Shown here: positions 37,939 to 44,917 of the stretch, piece after piece
Numbering within the stretch: the stretch's first letter is position 1
Layout: each line of letters starts with the position of its first letter
Source: Chryseobacterium hagamense
GTDB lineage: Bacteria; Bacteroidota; Bacteroidia; Flavobacteriales; Weeksellaceae
Direction: 5' to 3'
NCBI RefSeq assembly: GCF_007991455.1
Contig: NZ_BJYJ01000007.1
Location: 1 to 64,000 of the forward strand
DNA length: 64,000 nt
The notes under the pieces: model-generated
Database searches by the model: none
Told to the model about the DNA's origin: nothing
The model's input: only the letters and a program-made list of their open reading frames with translations
Position numbers and translations under genes: made by a program

Positions 37939-38397
37939 ATGAAAGAGATTGGAAAAGCAATATTTAATTTACAAAGGTTTCAAATTCTTCAAACTAAATT
38001 AAATCCTGCAACAAGTAATTTGATTCCAAATGATTACGCTTATGCATGGTATCAAAAACTTTATCCTTTATTAGAGGAAAACAATTTACATGAAGATTTA
38101 CAGCCATATTTTTCTGTAACTAAAGAACAAGTCGATGAAATTACAAATTATGCCGACAGTGAATGGTTAAAGAAAAAATATTATAACTTTTATGAATATG
38201 AAAAACATTATGAATGTCGTACAAATCCTGTAATGGGAATTTCTAGAAGCACATTAATTTCAGTTTTTAGATACATGTTTTTAAGAGATAGTTTTGATCA
38301 AGAATTTTGGGATAAATTATTAGAACCAATGCAACATCCAATTGAAGCAAGCGGAATAACCCGAGATTTTGACATTAGTTACATGTATCTTATCTAA
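37939..38397 (+). CDS. Unknown AT-rich gene of the post-groEL island, first of a pair
   Basis: A 152-residue soluble protein, rich in aromatic residues (many Tyr, Phe and Trp) and mostly helical. It has no signal peptide, membrane helix or recognised motif. Codon use is strongly A/T-ending, unlike groEL next to it, which suggests transfer. The stop and the next start overlap (TAATG), so it is translated together with the membrane/coiled-coil protein. Between them they look like a two-component cassette, but no function can be assigned from sequence. Confidence 0.75.
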   Translation: MKEIGKAIFNLQRFQILQTKLNPATSNLIPNDYAYAWYQKLYPLLEENNLHEDLQPYFSVTKEQVDEITNYADSEWLKKKYYNFYEYEKHYECRTNPVMGISRSTLISVFRYMFLRDSFDQEFWDKLLEPMQHPIEASGITRDFDISYMYLI

Positions 38398-38864
38398 TGG
38401 ATTGGACAATAAAATTAGGAGTAGTCTCCTCAGTTATTTCGATTGCAGGTGCAGTTTGGTCATTATTTAATGTGAGAATTATACGTAAAACAAAAAAAGA
38501 AATTTTTTCTAAATTTAAAGTTGTTAAATATTCAAATATTAATGAAAAAGCTAAAACAACAATATATCAAGTTAAAAAAATTGCTTTGAAAAATAAAATA
38601 CCTAAAGGTATAAACTTATTTGATATAAATAATTCTGTTAATGATTATTACGAAAAAATCCATGAAATAAGTAATGACATAGAAAAAGAAAATTCAGCTA
38701 ATCTTAACAATTACATTAGTAATTTAAGGGAGAAAATAATGGAAGTTTCAAAACTAAATAATAACTCTTCAGATCTTATAGAAAAATATACTCAATTGTA
38801 CTATATAATATTGCAAGTTGATAAAGAGATAGATAAGTTTAAACAAAATATCATTGAGAAGTAA
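38397..38864 (+). CDS. Membrane-anchored coiled-coil protein of the post-groEL island
   Basis: A 155-residue protein with one N-terminal membrane helix (about residues 5-27, IKLGVVSSVISIAGAVWSLF) followed by a basic stretch (RIIRKTKKEIF). A long Lys/Glu/Asn-rich helical region is consistent with a coiled coil. It begins on the stop of the preceding gene. The topology, a single membrane anchor with a cytoplasmic rod, is like that of some effector or sensor subunits of anti-phage cassettes, but no family is recognised. Base composition is very AT-rich. Confidence 0.75.
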   Translation: MDWTIKLGVVSSVISIAGAVWSLFNVRIIRKTKKEIFSKFKVVKYSNINEKAKTTIYQVKKIALKNKIPKGINLFDINNSVNDYYEKIHEISNDIEKENSANLNNYISNLREKIMEVSKLNNNSSDLIEKYTQLYYIILQVDKEIDKFKQNIIEK

Positions 38865-38903
38865 CAAATCTTATGCGAGCATTTCGTTCGTACCAAGAAA
38901 ATT

Positions 38904-38932
38904 AAACCGTTCAGATTTTTTCTGGGCGGTTT
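38904..38932 (+). terminator. Second groEL-like terminator, end of the two-gene cassette
   Basis: A 12-bp stem with two G-T pairs (38904-38915 with 38921-38932) and a T-rich loop, followed by TATTA. It is an imperfect copy of the groEL terminator. Confidence 0.75.
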
Positions 38933-38986
38933 TATTACTAAATCAATAATAATTTAATTCATATATTTAATCTCAAAAACAAAATC

Positions 38987-40165
38987 ATGACACTAAATTT
39001 TCCTTTTAGAAATATTACAGTAAATGAATTGTGGGATTTTTTAGATAAATCAAAAGTCCAAGAATATTCTGAAATTAGAAAAAATCCTGATTCTTGGAAA
39101 AAAGAGTATTTTGAAACATCAATTGATATTTGGAAAGAAGGATTGGTAAGTTTTGAAAACGAAATTCTTCAAGTTGTCAATACAACTAATCAAAACACTA
39201 TAGACGAATATTTTAAACAACTTAGCAACCTATTAGTAAATCTCCACAATCATTTATCTGAAGATTTTTTAAGAGAAAAAGTAAATGAATGGAATCAAGA
39301 AATATATAAAAAATATGAAGAGCAGGTAGAGAAGGATAGTGATTCTTTTTTTAAAAATAAAACTACTGAAAGAAATCATTTGGAAGAATATGAAGTGAGT
39401 GAGCGTTATCCGCCATTTTTACCAACTCCGTCTTTTTTAAATACAAGTAAAAAAATAAAAAAAATAAATTACAATTATTTTTGTATTGAAAAGAGTCCTG
39501 AGCTTATAGAGGTAAACTATATTGAAGATTACTTTATTTTAGTTGAGAATTTATTTCAAACGTTAATTAAAATTGCTAAAAAATATTACAATCCATGGAA
39601 AAATGGTGAAATAGTTTCAAAATCAGACAACATAATAAAATTAAAACCTGTGATTTTTTTAGAAGGCGATCACGATATAACTTATATAATCAAGGCTGCC
39701 GAATTATTAGGCAAATCTGAACTATTAGGGAAAATTGAATTAAGACAAAGAGATGGATTTAGAAATTTGGACAAACTATGGAGTGAATTGAAGAAAGATA
39801 GTTGGGAAACAATACCACAAATAAAAATTTTTCTTTATGATTGTGACACTCAAAAGCAAAATGAAGATTTTGGGCACCATTACAGAAGAATAATCCCAAC
39901 TTTAGAAAATGGATTTATAAAAAATGGAATTGAAAATCTCTTTCCTAAAACTCTTATAGAAAAAGCAATTAAAGAAAAAGATGCATATATAGATTTTAAA
40001 AGTGAATCTGGTATAACCAGAGGAATAAAATATCAAAGAGAGCATTGCGAAGTTAATAAGGATGAGAAAAAAAATTTTTGTAGTTGGGTTTGTAAAAACG
40101 CATCAAAAGAAGATTTTGAAAACTTTAATGTAATTTTTGATATTATCGAAGGATTAATCGAATAA
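38987..40165 (+). CDS. TOPRIM-domain protein, predicted nuclease-like
   Basis: A protein of 392 residues. The N-terminal 215 are helical and unrecognised. A TOPRIM-like fold follows: the acidic Glu226 lies in FLEGDHDITYIIKAAELLG, and the paired acids Asp285 and Asp287 lie in IFLYDCDTQ, the spacing seen in OLD-family and related TOPRIM nucleases. TOPRIM domains use these acids to bind two metal ions for strand cleavage. No ATPase domain is fused or adjacent, unlike classic OLD proteins. It is very AT-rich and sits downstream of the second groEL-like terminator. A defence role is inference. Confidence 0.7.
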   Translation: MTLNFPFRNITVNELWDFLDKSKVQEYSEIRKNPDSWKKEYFETSIDIWKEGLVSFENEILQVVNTTNQNTIDEYFKQLSNLLVNLHNHLSEDFLREKVNEWNQEIYKKYEEQVEKDSDSFFKNKTTERNHLEEYEVSERYPPFLPTPSFLNTSKKIKKINYNYFCIEKSPELIEVNYIEDYFILVENLFQTLIKIAKKYYNPWKNGEIVSKSDNIIKLKPVIFLEGDHDITYIIKAAELLGKSELLGKIELRQRDGFRNLDKLWSELKKDSWETIPQIKIFLYDCDTQKQNEDFGHHYRRIIPTLENGFIKNGIENLFPKTLIEKAIKEKDAYIDFKSESGITRGIKYQREHCEVNKDEKKNFCSWVCKNASKEDFENFNVIFDIIEGLIE

Positions 40166-40181
40166 AACTGTTTCCCCCGCC

Positions 40182-40272
40182 GGCGCGAGCTTCCAAGCTC
40201 GTGCCCCACTTCCACAAGTCTTTTACCCCAACAGAAAACTCTTCGCGTAAAGCACGAGCGACACGCTCGCGC
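40182..40272. repeat. REP-like pair of hairpins, copy 1
   Basis: Two GC-rich hairpins lie 46 nt apart: 40182-40205 (GGCGCGAGC with GCTCGTGCC) and 40252-40272 (GCACGAGCG, loop ACA, CGCTCGCGC). They stand out sharply from AT-rich surroundings. Diverged copies lie near 41422-41520 and 42566-42589. Confidence 0.75.
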
Positions 40273-40363
40273 TAGCAAAAGAATGAAGATATCAACAAAA
40301 ACACCCAATCCTCCCAGAATAATTTACCCACCCACTCCATTTCCAATCCGAAAAACTTTTACT

Positions 40364-40371
40364 TATCTTTG
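40364..40371 (+). promoter_or_regulatory. Promoter -7 box of the XRE-lipoprotein operon
   Basis: TATCTTTG matches TAnnTTTG. An in-frame TTG is its last three bases; the true ATG is at 40393. Confidence 0.7.
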
Positions 40372-40392
40372 TTTTTCTTAAAATACACAAAT

Positions 40393-40803
40393 ATGCAGGA
40401 CAAGAAAATACATCAGGGCAGGAACATCAAGCGGTTCCGGGAAATGCTGGGCATCAAGCAGGAAGCGCTGGCTTTCGATCTGGGAGAAGACTGGAACCAG
40501 AAGAAGGTTTCCTTGCTGGAACAGAAACAAACCGTAGAACAGGATATTTTAGAAAAAATAGCACAACTTCTGAAAATTCCCGTGGAAGCCATTGAAAACA
40601 TGGACGACGAACAGGCGGTCAATATTATTTCCAATACTTTTGACAATGGTTCCATACTTAATGGAATCAACTATAATCCTTCTTTCCATCCTATAGACAA
40701 AGTTCTGCAACTTCACGAAGAAAAAATAGCCCTGTACGAAAGAATGCTGAAAGAGAAAGACGAAATGATGGCGAAGCTGGAGCAATACCTGCAGAAACCG
40801 TGA
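40393..40803 (+). CDS. XRE-family regulator with coiled-coil tail
   Basis: A 136-residue protein. The Cro/C1-type HTH (about residues 8-65) reads GRNIKRFREMLGIKQEALAFDLG then KVSLLEQKQTVEQ. A linker follows, and then a C-terminal amphipathic helix, EEKIALYERMLKEKDEMMAKLEQYL, likely to multimerise. Many Bacteroidetes genomes carry this arrangement. The stop overlaps the next start by four bases (GTGA), linking it to a lipoprotein gene. ATG at 40393 is used because the upstream TTG lies in the -7 box. Confidence 0.88.
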   Translation: MQDKKIHQGRNIKRFREMLGIKQEALAFDLGEDWNQKKVSLLEQKQTVEQDILEKIAQLLKIPVEAIENMDDEQAVNIISNTFDNGSILNGINYNPSFHPIDKVLQLHEEKIALYERMLKEKDEMMAKLEQYLQKP

Positions 40804-41378
40804 TCCGGATTTTCCTGGCGGTGCTTTCGGGTATTCTTCTGCTCAGCTGTTCCAAAACTGAAAAAGAAGAAAGTGCTGAACTGAACTGCATTCTGAATGC
40901 CGTCCTGAAAAACGAATCGGCCCGCAGGGAATCCGCCCATCTTCAATACACCATCAATAAAGAACTTCAGCCGTTAGCGGTATATGTTCCGACGGCAAAA
41001 GAACTATCCGGAGAAGAGCCGGGACTGTCTTCTACTTCCAGCAGAAGTATTGTCCGCATTCTTGATTTAAATCACAGCCGCTTGGATGAGAGAAGATCGG
41101 ATTCTTTACATCTGTTAAAGCAGAAACAGTATGTTTTTGATTCCATTCCGCTGGATAAAACCATCAATCCAGACATCAGGCTGGCGGGCAAAAAAGAAAC
41201 GGATCAGCGGAACAGGATTTACCAATTTTCAAATCCGCTTTATCTCAACGACCATACCGTATATATCGAATCAATCTTCTTCGATACTTCTTTCGGGATC
41301 GGCTTCGGATACCTGCTGGAAAAACAGGAAGACGGAAGTTGGATTGTGAAGAAAATGATCAATACTTTTATTACCTAA
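40800..41378 (+). CDS. Lipoprotein of unknown function, coupled to an XRE regulator
   Basis: A 192-residue protein starting at GTG. The signal peptide ends in the lipobox LLSC, followed by SKTEKEESAEL. The mature part is charged and has no recognised domain; the end resembles small secreted sensor-like folds (GFGYLLEKQEDGSWIVKKM). The start overlaps the stop of the XRE gene, so the two are co-translated. Pairing a cytoplasmic DNA-binding protein with an envelope lipoprotein is unusual. Confidence 0.8.
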   Translation: MIRIFLAVLSGILLLSCSKTEKEESAELNCILNAVLKNESARRESAHLQYTINKELQPLAVYVPTAKELSGEEPGLSSTSSRSIVRILDLNHSRLDERRSDSLHLLKQKQYVFDSIPLDKTINPDIRLAGKKETDQRNRIYQFSNPLYLNDHTVYIESIFFDTSFGIGFGYLLEKQEDGSWIVKKMINTFIT

Positions 41379-41421
41379 GGCTAAAGCTTAACCATAAAAC
41401 CTGACGGATTTGGTGAAAGTT

Positions 41422-41520
41422 ACCGCCGCCGCAGGATTCCAGGCTCGTATCCTATACTTGCATTGATACCTCAACTCTCCCTCCACAGAAAGACTATTCT
41501 GCGTAAAGCACACGACAAAC
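41422..41520. repeat. REP-like sequence, degraded copy 2
   Basis: The stretch CCGCCGCCGCAGGATTCCAG and the following GCTCGTATCC align by eye with the first hairpin of copy 1. The later GCGTAAAGCACACGAC aligns with its second hairpin region (GCGTAAAGCACGAGCGAC). The stems are decayed. Confidence 0.5.
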
Positions 41521-41592
41521 TTAACATCGGCGATTTACACTCCTTATTTTTTCGCTATCTTTAAAAATCAATTCAACAAAACCTCACCGCCA

Positions 41593-42528
41593 TTGAAAAA
41601 ACTATCATTTCTCTTCTTCATTTTCAGCTTGTTCCTGGCGAATGCCCAAACCCTGAATTTTAAGCATCTGGCGGATCTATCCGTTCGCAGAGGAGGGATC
41701 AGCAGTGCCGTTGCAGATGATGACATTTATGTGAGTAACGGGTACAGGGACAATGACGGCAATGCCACTTTTATCGAGAAATACAGCATTAAAAATAACC
41801 GCTGGAGTGTTGTCAACGCCAAGCTGCTTCCCAGAAGATTCGGTAATTCCGAGACGGATGGTCATAAAATCTATATTTTCAATGGCTGGGGAAACAGCCA
41901 CCTTGAAATCCTGGACCTTGAAACCAATAAAATCACAAAAGGAGCGGTGAACCGTGCCTACACGGGAAATGCAGGTTCTGCCCTCCATAACGGAAAAATC
42001 TATGTGTTCGGCGGCAGCGGGCTGAATAATGCTGCCACCACTGTATTTTCCAACAGGTTCCAGTACTATGATATTGCTTCCGATACCTGGCATCCCCTAC
42101 CCGATATGCCCACGGCCAGGGAAACAAAGGGCAAAATTGTAAAGGATAAGCTGTATGTCATCGGCGGTTTCAACGGTACGCCTTCCCGTCTGGTCAATGT
42201 TTACGATCTCAGCAAAAATGTCTGGACGGAGCAATATAAAATGCCTTTGGCAATAGCCGGTCATTCATTGGCGGTATCCGGTCACAAGATCTTTATTGCA
42301 GGCGGAAGTAACAATCAGACGTTCTTAGCCTATTTCGATACGGAGACCAACACATTGCATCAGTTATCCTCCAATATGATTCCCAGAAGACATGCCGCTG
42401 CGGAAATCTATAACGATAAACTCTACATCATCGGCGGAAGTACGACGTCTTCCACCAAATCGGCCCTTAAAAGCCTTCAGGCTGCGGATATCAGCGAGGG
42501 AGCGCTTTCCGCTGAAAGTACCCGTTGA
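41593..42528 (+). CDS. Secreted Kelch-repeat protein
   Basis: A 311-residue exported protein starting at TTG, with a signal peptide ending in LANAQ. Five to six Kelch blades follow, recognisable by repeated segments such as GKIYVFGGSG, DKLYVIGGFNG, HKIFIAGGSNN and DKLYIIGGSTT, with Trp/Tyr positions between them. This gives a six-bladed propeller. Kelch propellers bind ligands; some bacterial ones are sialate epimerases (NanM-like), but nothing here proves that. The TTG is kept because no later start leaves the signal peptide intact. A TATCTTTA sequence about 40 nt upstream may be its -7 box. Confidence 0.85.
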   Translation: MKKLSFLFFIFSLFLANAQTLNFKHLADLSVRRGGISSAVADDDIYVSNGYRDNDGNATFIEKYSIKNNRWSVVNAKLLPRRFGNSETDGHKIYIFNGWGNSHLEILDLETNKITKGAVNRAYTGNAGSALHNGKIYVFGGSGLNNAATTVFSNRFQYYDIASDTWHPLPDMPTARETKGKIVKDKLYVIGGFNGTPSRLVNVYDLSKNVWTEQYKMPLAIAGHSLAVSGHKIFIAGGSNNQTFLAYFDTETNTLHQLSSNMIPRRHAAAEIYNDKLYIIGGSTTSSTKSALKSLQAADISEGALSAESTR

Positions 42529-42565
42529 TACCACTCGCTGTAGGGATTTTCCAGGAATCTACGCT

Positions 42566-42589
42566 GGCGCGAGTTTCCAGGCTCGCGCC
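42566..42589. repeat. REP-like hairpin, copy 3
   Basis: GGCGCGAG (42566-42573) pairs perfectly with CTCGCGCC (42582-42589) around a 7-nt loop. It matches the first hairpin of copy 1. It lies between the convergent Kelch and XRE genes. Confidence 0.7.
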
Positions 42590-42603
42590 CGTCTTGTAAA
42601 GCA

Positions 42604-42822
42604 TCACCTCAGATCCACCAGCTCCGGTAAAGAAACCTCCAAAGCGTTGGCCAGTTCCAGCAATGTATAAAGCGTAGGATTCACTTTGCCGTTTTCCAGT
42701 TTTTCGATGGCCTGGCGGTCTTTGTTGCAGGCACGGGCAAGATCAGACTGGCTCCAGCCTTTCTTTCCGCGAAGCATGATAATGCGTTTACCTAATGCTA
42801 TCTTTAATTGATCTTTGATCAT
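42604..42822 (-). CDS. XRE-family regulator, second of an overlapping pair
   Basis: A 72-residue protein that is essentially a bare Cro/C1 HTH: GKRIIMLRGKKGWSQSDLAR, then KDRQAIEKLENGKVNPTLYTLLELANALEVSLPEL. The start overlaps the stop of the previous XRE gene by four bases (ATGA). Two different tiny HTH proteins made from one transcript could form heterodimers, or repressor and antirepressor. Neither has an effector domain. Confidence 0.85.
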   Translation of the reverse strand: MIKDQLKIALGKRIIMLRGKKGWSQSDLARACNKDRQAIEKLENGKVNPTLYTLLELANALEVSLPELVDLR

Positions 42823-43037
42823 GAACCCGTCGATACCAGTAATTCCCGGATATCTACTTTCAGAAATTTAGATATTTCATAAAGTGTTTCAATGGAAGGC
42901 TGGACTTCATTGGTACACCAGCGTGAAACGGTGGATTCTGTTTTTCCCAAATGACCAGCGAGATCCTTACTGGTTTTATTTTTTTCCGCTAAGACAGACT
43001 TTATTCTATTTAAATTTATTTTCGACACAGGGCTCAA
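42819..43037 (-). CDS. XRE-family regulator, first of an overlapping pair
   Basis: A protein of about 72 residues with one HTH domain: KSVLAEKNKTSKDLAGHLGKTESTVSRWCTNEVQPSIETLYEISKFL, where ESTVSRW is the recognition helix. The start is uncertain: TTG at 43037 (as given) or GTG three codons later (MSKINLNRIK). It is divergent from the SymE-type toxin gene across about 135 nt, so the pair may regulate that gene. This is inference from position. Confidence 0.82.
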   Translation of the reverse strand: MSPVSKINLNRIKSVLAEKNKTSKDLAGHLGKTESTVSRWCTNEVQPSIETLYEISKFLKVDIRELLVSTGS

Positions 43038-43126
43038 TGATTAACTTCTCCCGCAAATATCGTAAAATTCTAAAGACCTGAAAATCATCTTCAAAATAGT
43101 TAAAATTATAATTTAATGCGGTTTTA

Positions 43127-43158
43127 TTTGTTTTTAATTATAATTAATTATACTTTTA
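43127..43158 (+). promoter_or_regulatory. Promoter of the SymE-type toxin gene
   Basis: A -33 TTTG (43127-43130) is followed after 20 nt by TACTTTTA (43151-43158), close to the Bacteroidetes consensus. The ATG is at 43174. Confidence 0.55.
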
Positions 43159-43173
43159 CAACAATAAATCCGC

Positions 43174-43398
43174 ATGATGAAGCAAGAAAAAAAATTTCAA
43201 TACAAAAGGGATCGTCATCTGAAAGTATATGGAAAATACACCGGAAATTCCAATTCCCGGCGACCTAACCTACTTCCTGAAATCCGTTTATGCGGCAAAT
43301 GGCTTCAGGAAATCGGCTTTGAACAGGGCAATACCATCAAAGTACAGCAGAGAAAAAATAAAATAACCATTACGCTGGACCGGCAGGAAAAAAATTAA
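43174..43398 (+). CDS. SymE-family type I toxin
   Basis: A 74-residue protein with the SymE core: RHLKVYGKY near the N-terminus, then PEIRLCGKWLQEIGFEQGNTIKV, an AbrB-like swapped-hairpin fold. The C-terminus ITITLDRQEKN is as in the family. In E. coli SymE promotes RNA degradation and is held down by the antisense RNA SymR; Bacteroidetes carry many short homologues of unproven toxicity. Here it faces two overlapping XRE genes and is followed by a hairpin-rich gene-free stretch. Confidence 0.85.
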   Translation: MMKQEKKFQYKRDRHLKVYGKYTGNSNSRRPNLLPEIRLCGKWLQEIGFEQGNTIKVQQRKNKITITLDRQEKN

Positions 43399-43835
43399 CC
43401 TCCGTCTTTGATCAAAGCAAAATGATTTTGTCAAAGGCAAAGTCTAAGAGCATTATAGAAAAAGTATTTGATCTGTAATCAGATTTTAAGAGAATTCCCT
43501 GAGGCTTTCGGTCATTTTAAATTATTTCAAAACTTCTTTAGTCACAAACACTCCTGTTTGTAACCTCCGTAGTCTTTCCGAGGTTTAAAACAACCTTGTT
43601 TGTAATCTCCTACAACTGTATTTTGTTATAAACATACCTGTTTGTCATAAAATACAACTGTATTTTATTTCCCGCAACTTGCGGGAGACTTCCGTAGTCT
43701 TCCGTAGGTTTAAAAGACCAATATTTATACTTCTGGATGATCAGCATTAATACCATTCGTGATTTATTTCTTATTCCCTTCTTACATTGCCCCGATTTTT
43801 CTTAGTTTAGCTGCCTAAAAATTAATCCTCTTAAA
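43399..43835. other. Gene-free, hairpin- and repeat-rich region after the SymE gene
   Basis: About 440 nt without a reading frame. Between 43542 and 43715 it carries several short palindromic units (ACAAAC/GTTTGT, AACAA/TTGTT, AAAATACA/TGTATTTT), a near-perfect 25-nt direct repeat (43566-43590 and 43691-43715) and the palindrome TCCCGCAAcTTGCGGGA (43670-43686). It may encode a structured RNA or be a decayed repeat element. Confidence 0.65.
43566..43715. repeat. 25-nt direct repeat flanking a hairpin cluster
   Basis: TCCGTAGTCTTTCCGAGGTT (43566) and TCCGTAGTCTTCCGTAGGTT (43691) both continue into TAAAA. Each copy is 25 nt; they differ by a shifted T and lie 125 nt apart. Between them lie four small hairpins. 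Confidence 0.7.
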
Positions 43836-44162
43836 ATGAAAATCGAATTAAAACCGGAATTCTCCATTGAATACGACGAATTTCCAGAAATGATTGAAGT
43901 CGATATCGATGAAAATTCATCCTCAATCGGGCAGCTGATCGATAAAATCCATGAACAGACGAATATTCCCGCCAATGTAGAACTAAAGTGGGAAGATTTT
44001 ATCGAAAAAATATCCTGTACCTATTATGTTATCGAAAAAGGCGAATATGATGACTACCTTAGGATTACAGACATGGAAGAAAAAATTAGTAAATTTCCTA
44101 GGCATGGGCAGGACGGAGCAATGATTATCGTAATCGATGGAAGAACCAGGCTGGTTAATTAG
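43836..44162 (+). CDS. Small acidic protein of unknown function
   Basis: A 108-residue cytoplasmic protein, strongly acidic at the start (MKIELKPEFSIEYDEFPEMIEVDIDE), with a probable alpha/beta fold and a hydrophobic strand (AMIIVIDG) near the end. No family is recognised. Its last 26 bases overlap the start of the dioxygenase gene in another frame, so the two are likely co-expressed. Its size and acidity are like those of many immunity proteins, but this is weak evidence. Confidence 0.7.
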   Translation: MKIELKPEFSIEYDEFPEMIEVDIDENSSSIGQLIDKIHEQTNIPANVELKWEDFIEKISCTYYVIEKGEYDDYLRITDMEEKISKFPRHGQDGAMIIVIDGRTRLVN

Positions 44163-44844
44163 TTATCAGTGGGGAGAACATCCCAATGAGGCTACCATCA
44201 AAGAAGACCTGCAGCAGGGATATCCGCTGGTGATAAAAAATTTCCCTCTGTCCGACGAAGAACTGCAATCATTCATCAGCCGGTTGGGAACCGCATTAAA
44301 CGAGAGACGGAATAATAACGGAAAATCGGTTTTTGATGTAACCATTGTCCGCCATAACAACTTTTTCACCTCTATTGCCAACTCCAATTTAGCCTTTCCA
44401 CTACACACTGATTGTGCCGATTTCGATACCATTCCCAATACGATAGGCCTATTGTGCATGGAGCCGGATGAGGAAGGCCAGGGTACGAATACCTTTATGC
44501 TGTTGAGCAGTCTTTTAAACCACCTTACCGAAGACGAAAAGCAGAAAATGCTGGGTAAAAAATGGAAATTCGGAAATCAGCTGAGAAGTATTTTATCATT
44601 TGAAGACGGAAACTATGCCCTTTGCTACGACCGGATTACGATGGAATCTTTTTCCAGGCTTGAGGTAACGGAAATTGATGAATTAAATAAACTCGATAAG
44701 CTCTTCAAAAGCCTTTCCTTCGAAATTAAGCTGGAAAAAGGCGACCTGATCTTATTCAGAAACGATTTAATGCTGCACGGACGGGATAAAATCCATACCG
44801 ATTCAAAAAGATGGATTAAAAGAATCAGGTTTGATATGAAATAG
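44137..44844 (+). CDS. TauD/TfdA-like Fe(II)/2-oxoglutarate dioxygenase
   Basis: A 235-residue protein with the double-stranded beta-helix fold. The iron ligands are the HxD pair His90 and Asp92 in FPLHTDCADF, and the distal His214 in FRNDLMLHGRDK. The 2-oxoglutarate-binding arginine is probably in RWIKRIRF. TauD-type enzymes hydroxylate small molecules using oxygen and 2-oxoglutarate; the substrate is unknown. It overlaps the preceding small acidic gene by 26 nt. There are no biosynthetic neighbours such as NRPS genes. Confidence 0.8.
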   Translation: MEEPGWLISYQWGEHPNEATIKEDLQQGYPLVIKNFPLSDEELQSFISRLGTALNERRNNNGKSVFDVTIVRHNNFFTSIANSNLAFPLHTDCADFDTIPNTIGLLCMEPDEEGQGTNTFMLLSSLLNHLTEDEKQKMLGKKWKFGNQLRSILSFEDGNYALCYDRITMESFSRLEVTEIDELNKLDKLFKSLSFEIKLEKGDLILFRNDLMLHGRDKIHTDSKRWIKRIRFDMK

Positions 44845-44917
44845 TGAAAGCTTCTTGCTAATGCAACTTACCAGAACTTTTTAAATCTTAAACCCAAACT
44901 TCAACCTCAATTAAAAC

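Noticed and set aside
37844..43400. A prophage or integrative element
   Set aside because: No integrase, structural phage gene, conjugation gene or tRNA attachment site is seen; the foreign-looking genes are small cassettes only.
43542..43715. A possible CRISPR array
   Set aside because: The repeated units are short, degenerate and palindromic with no constant spacer length, and no cas gene is nearby.
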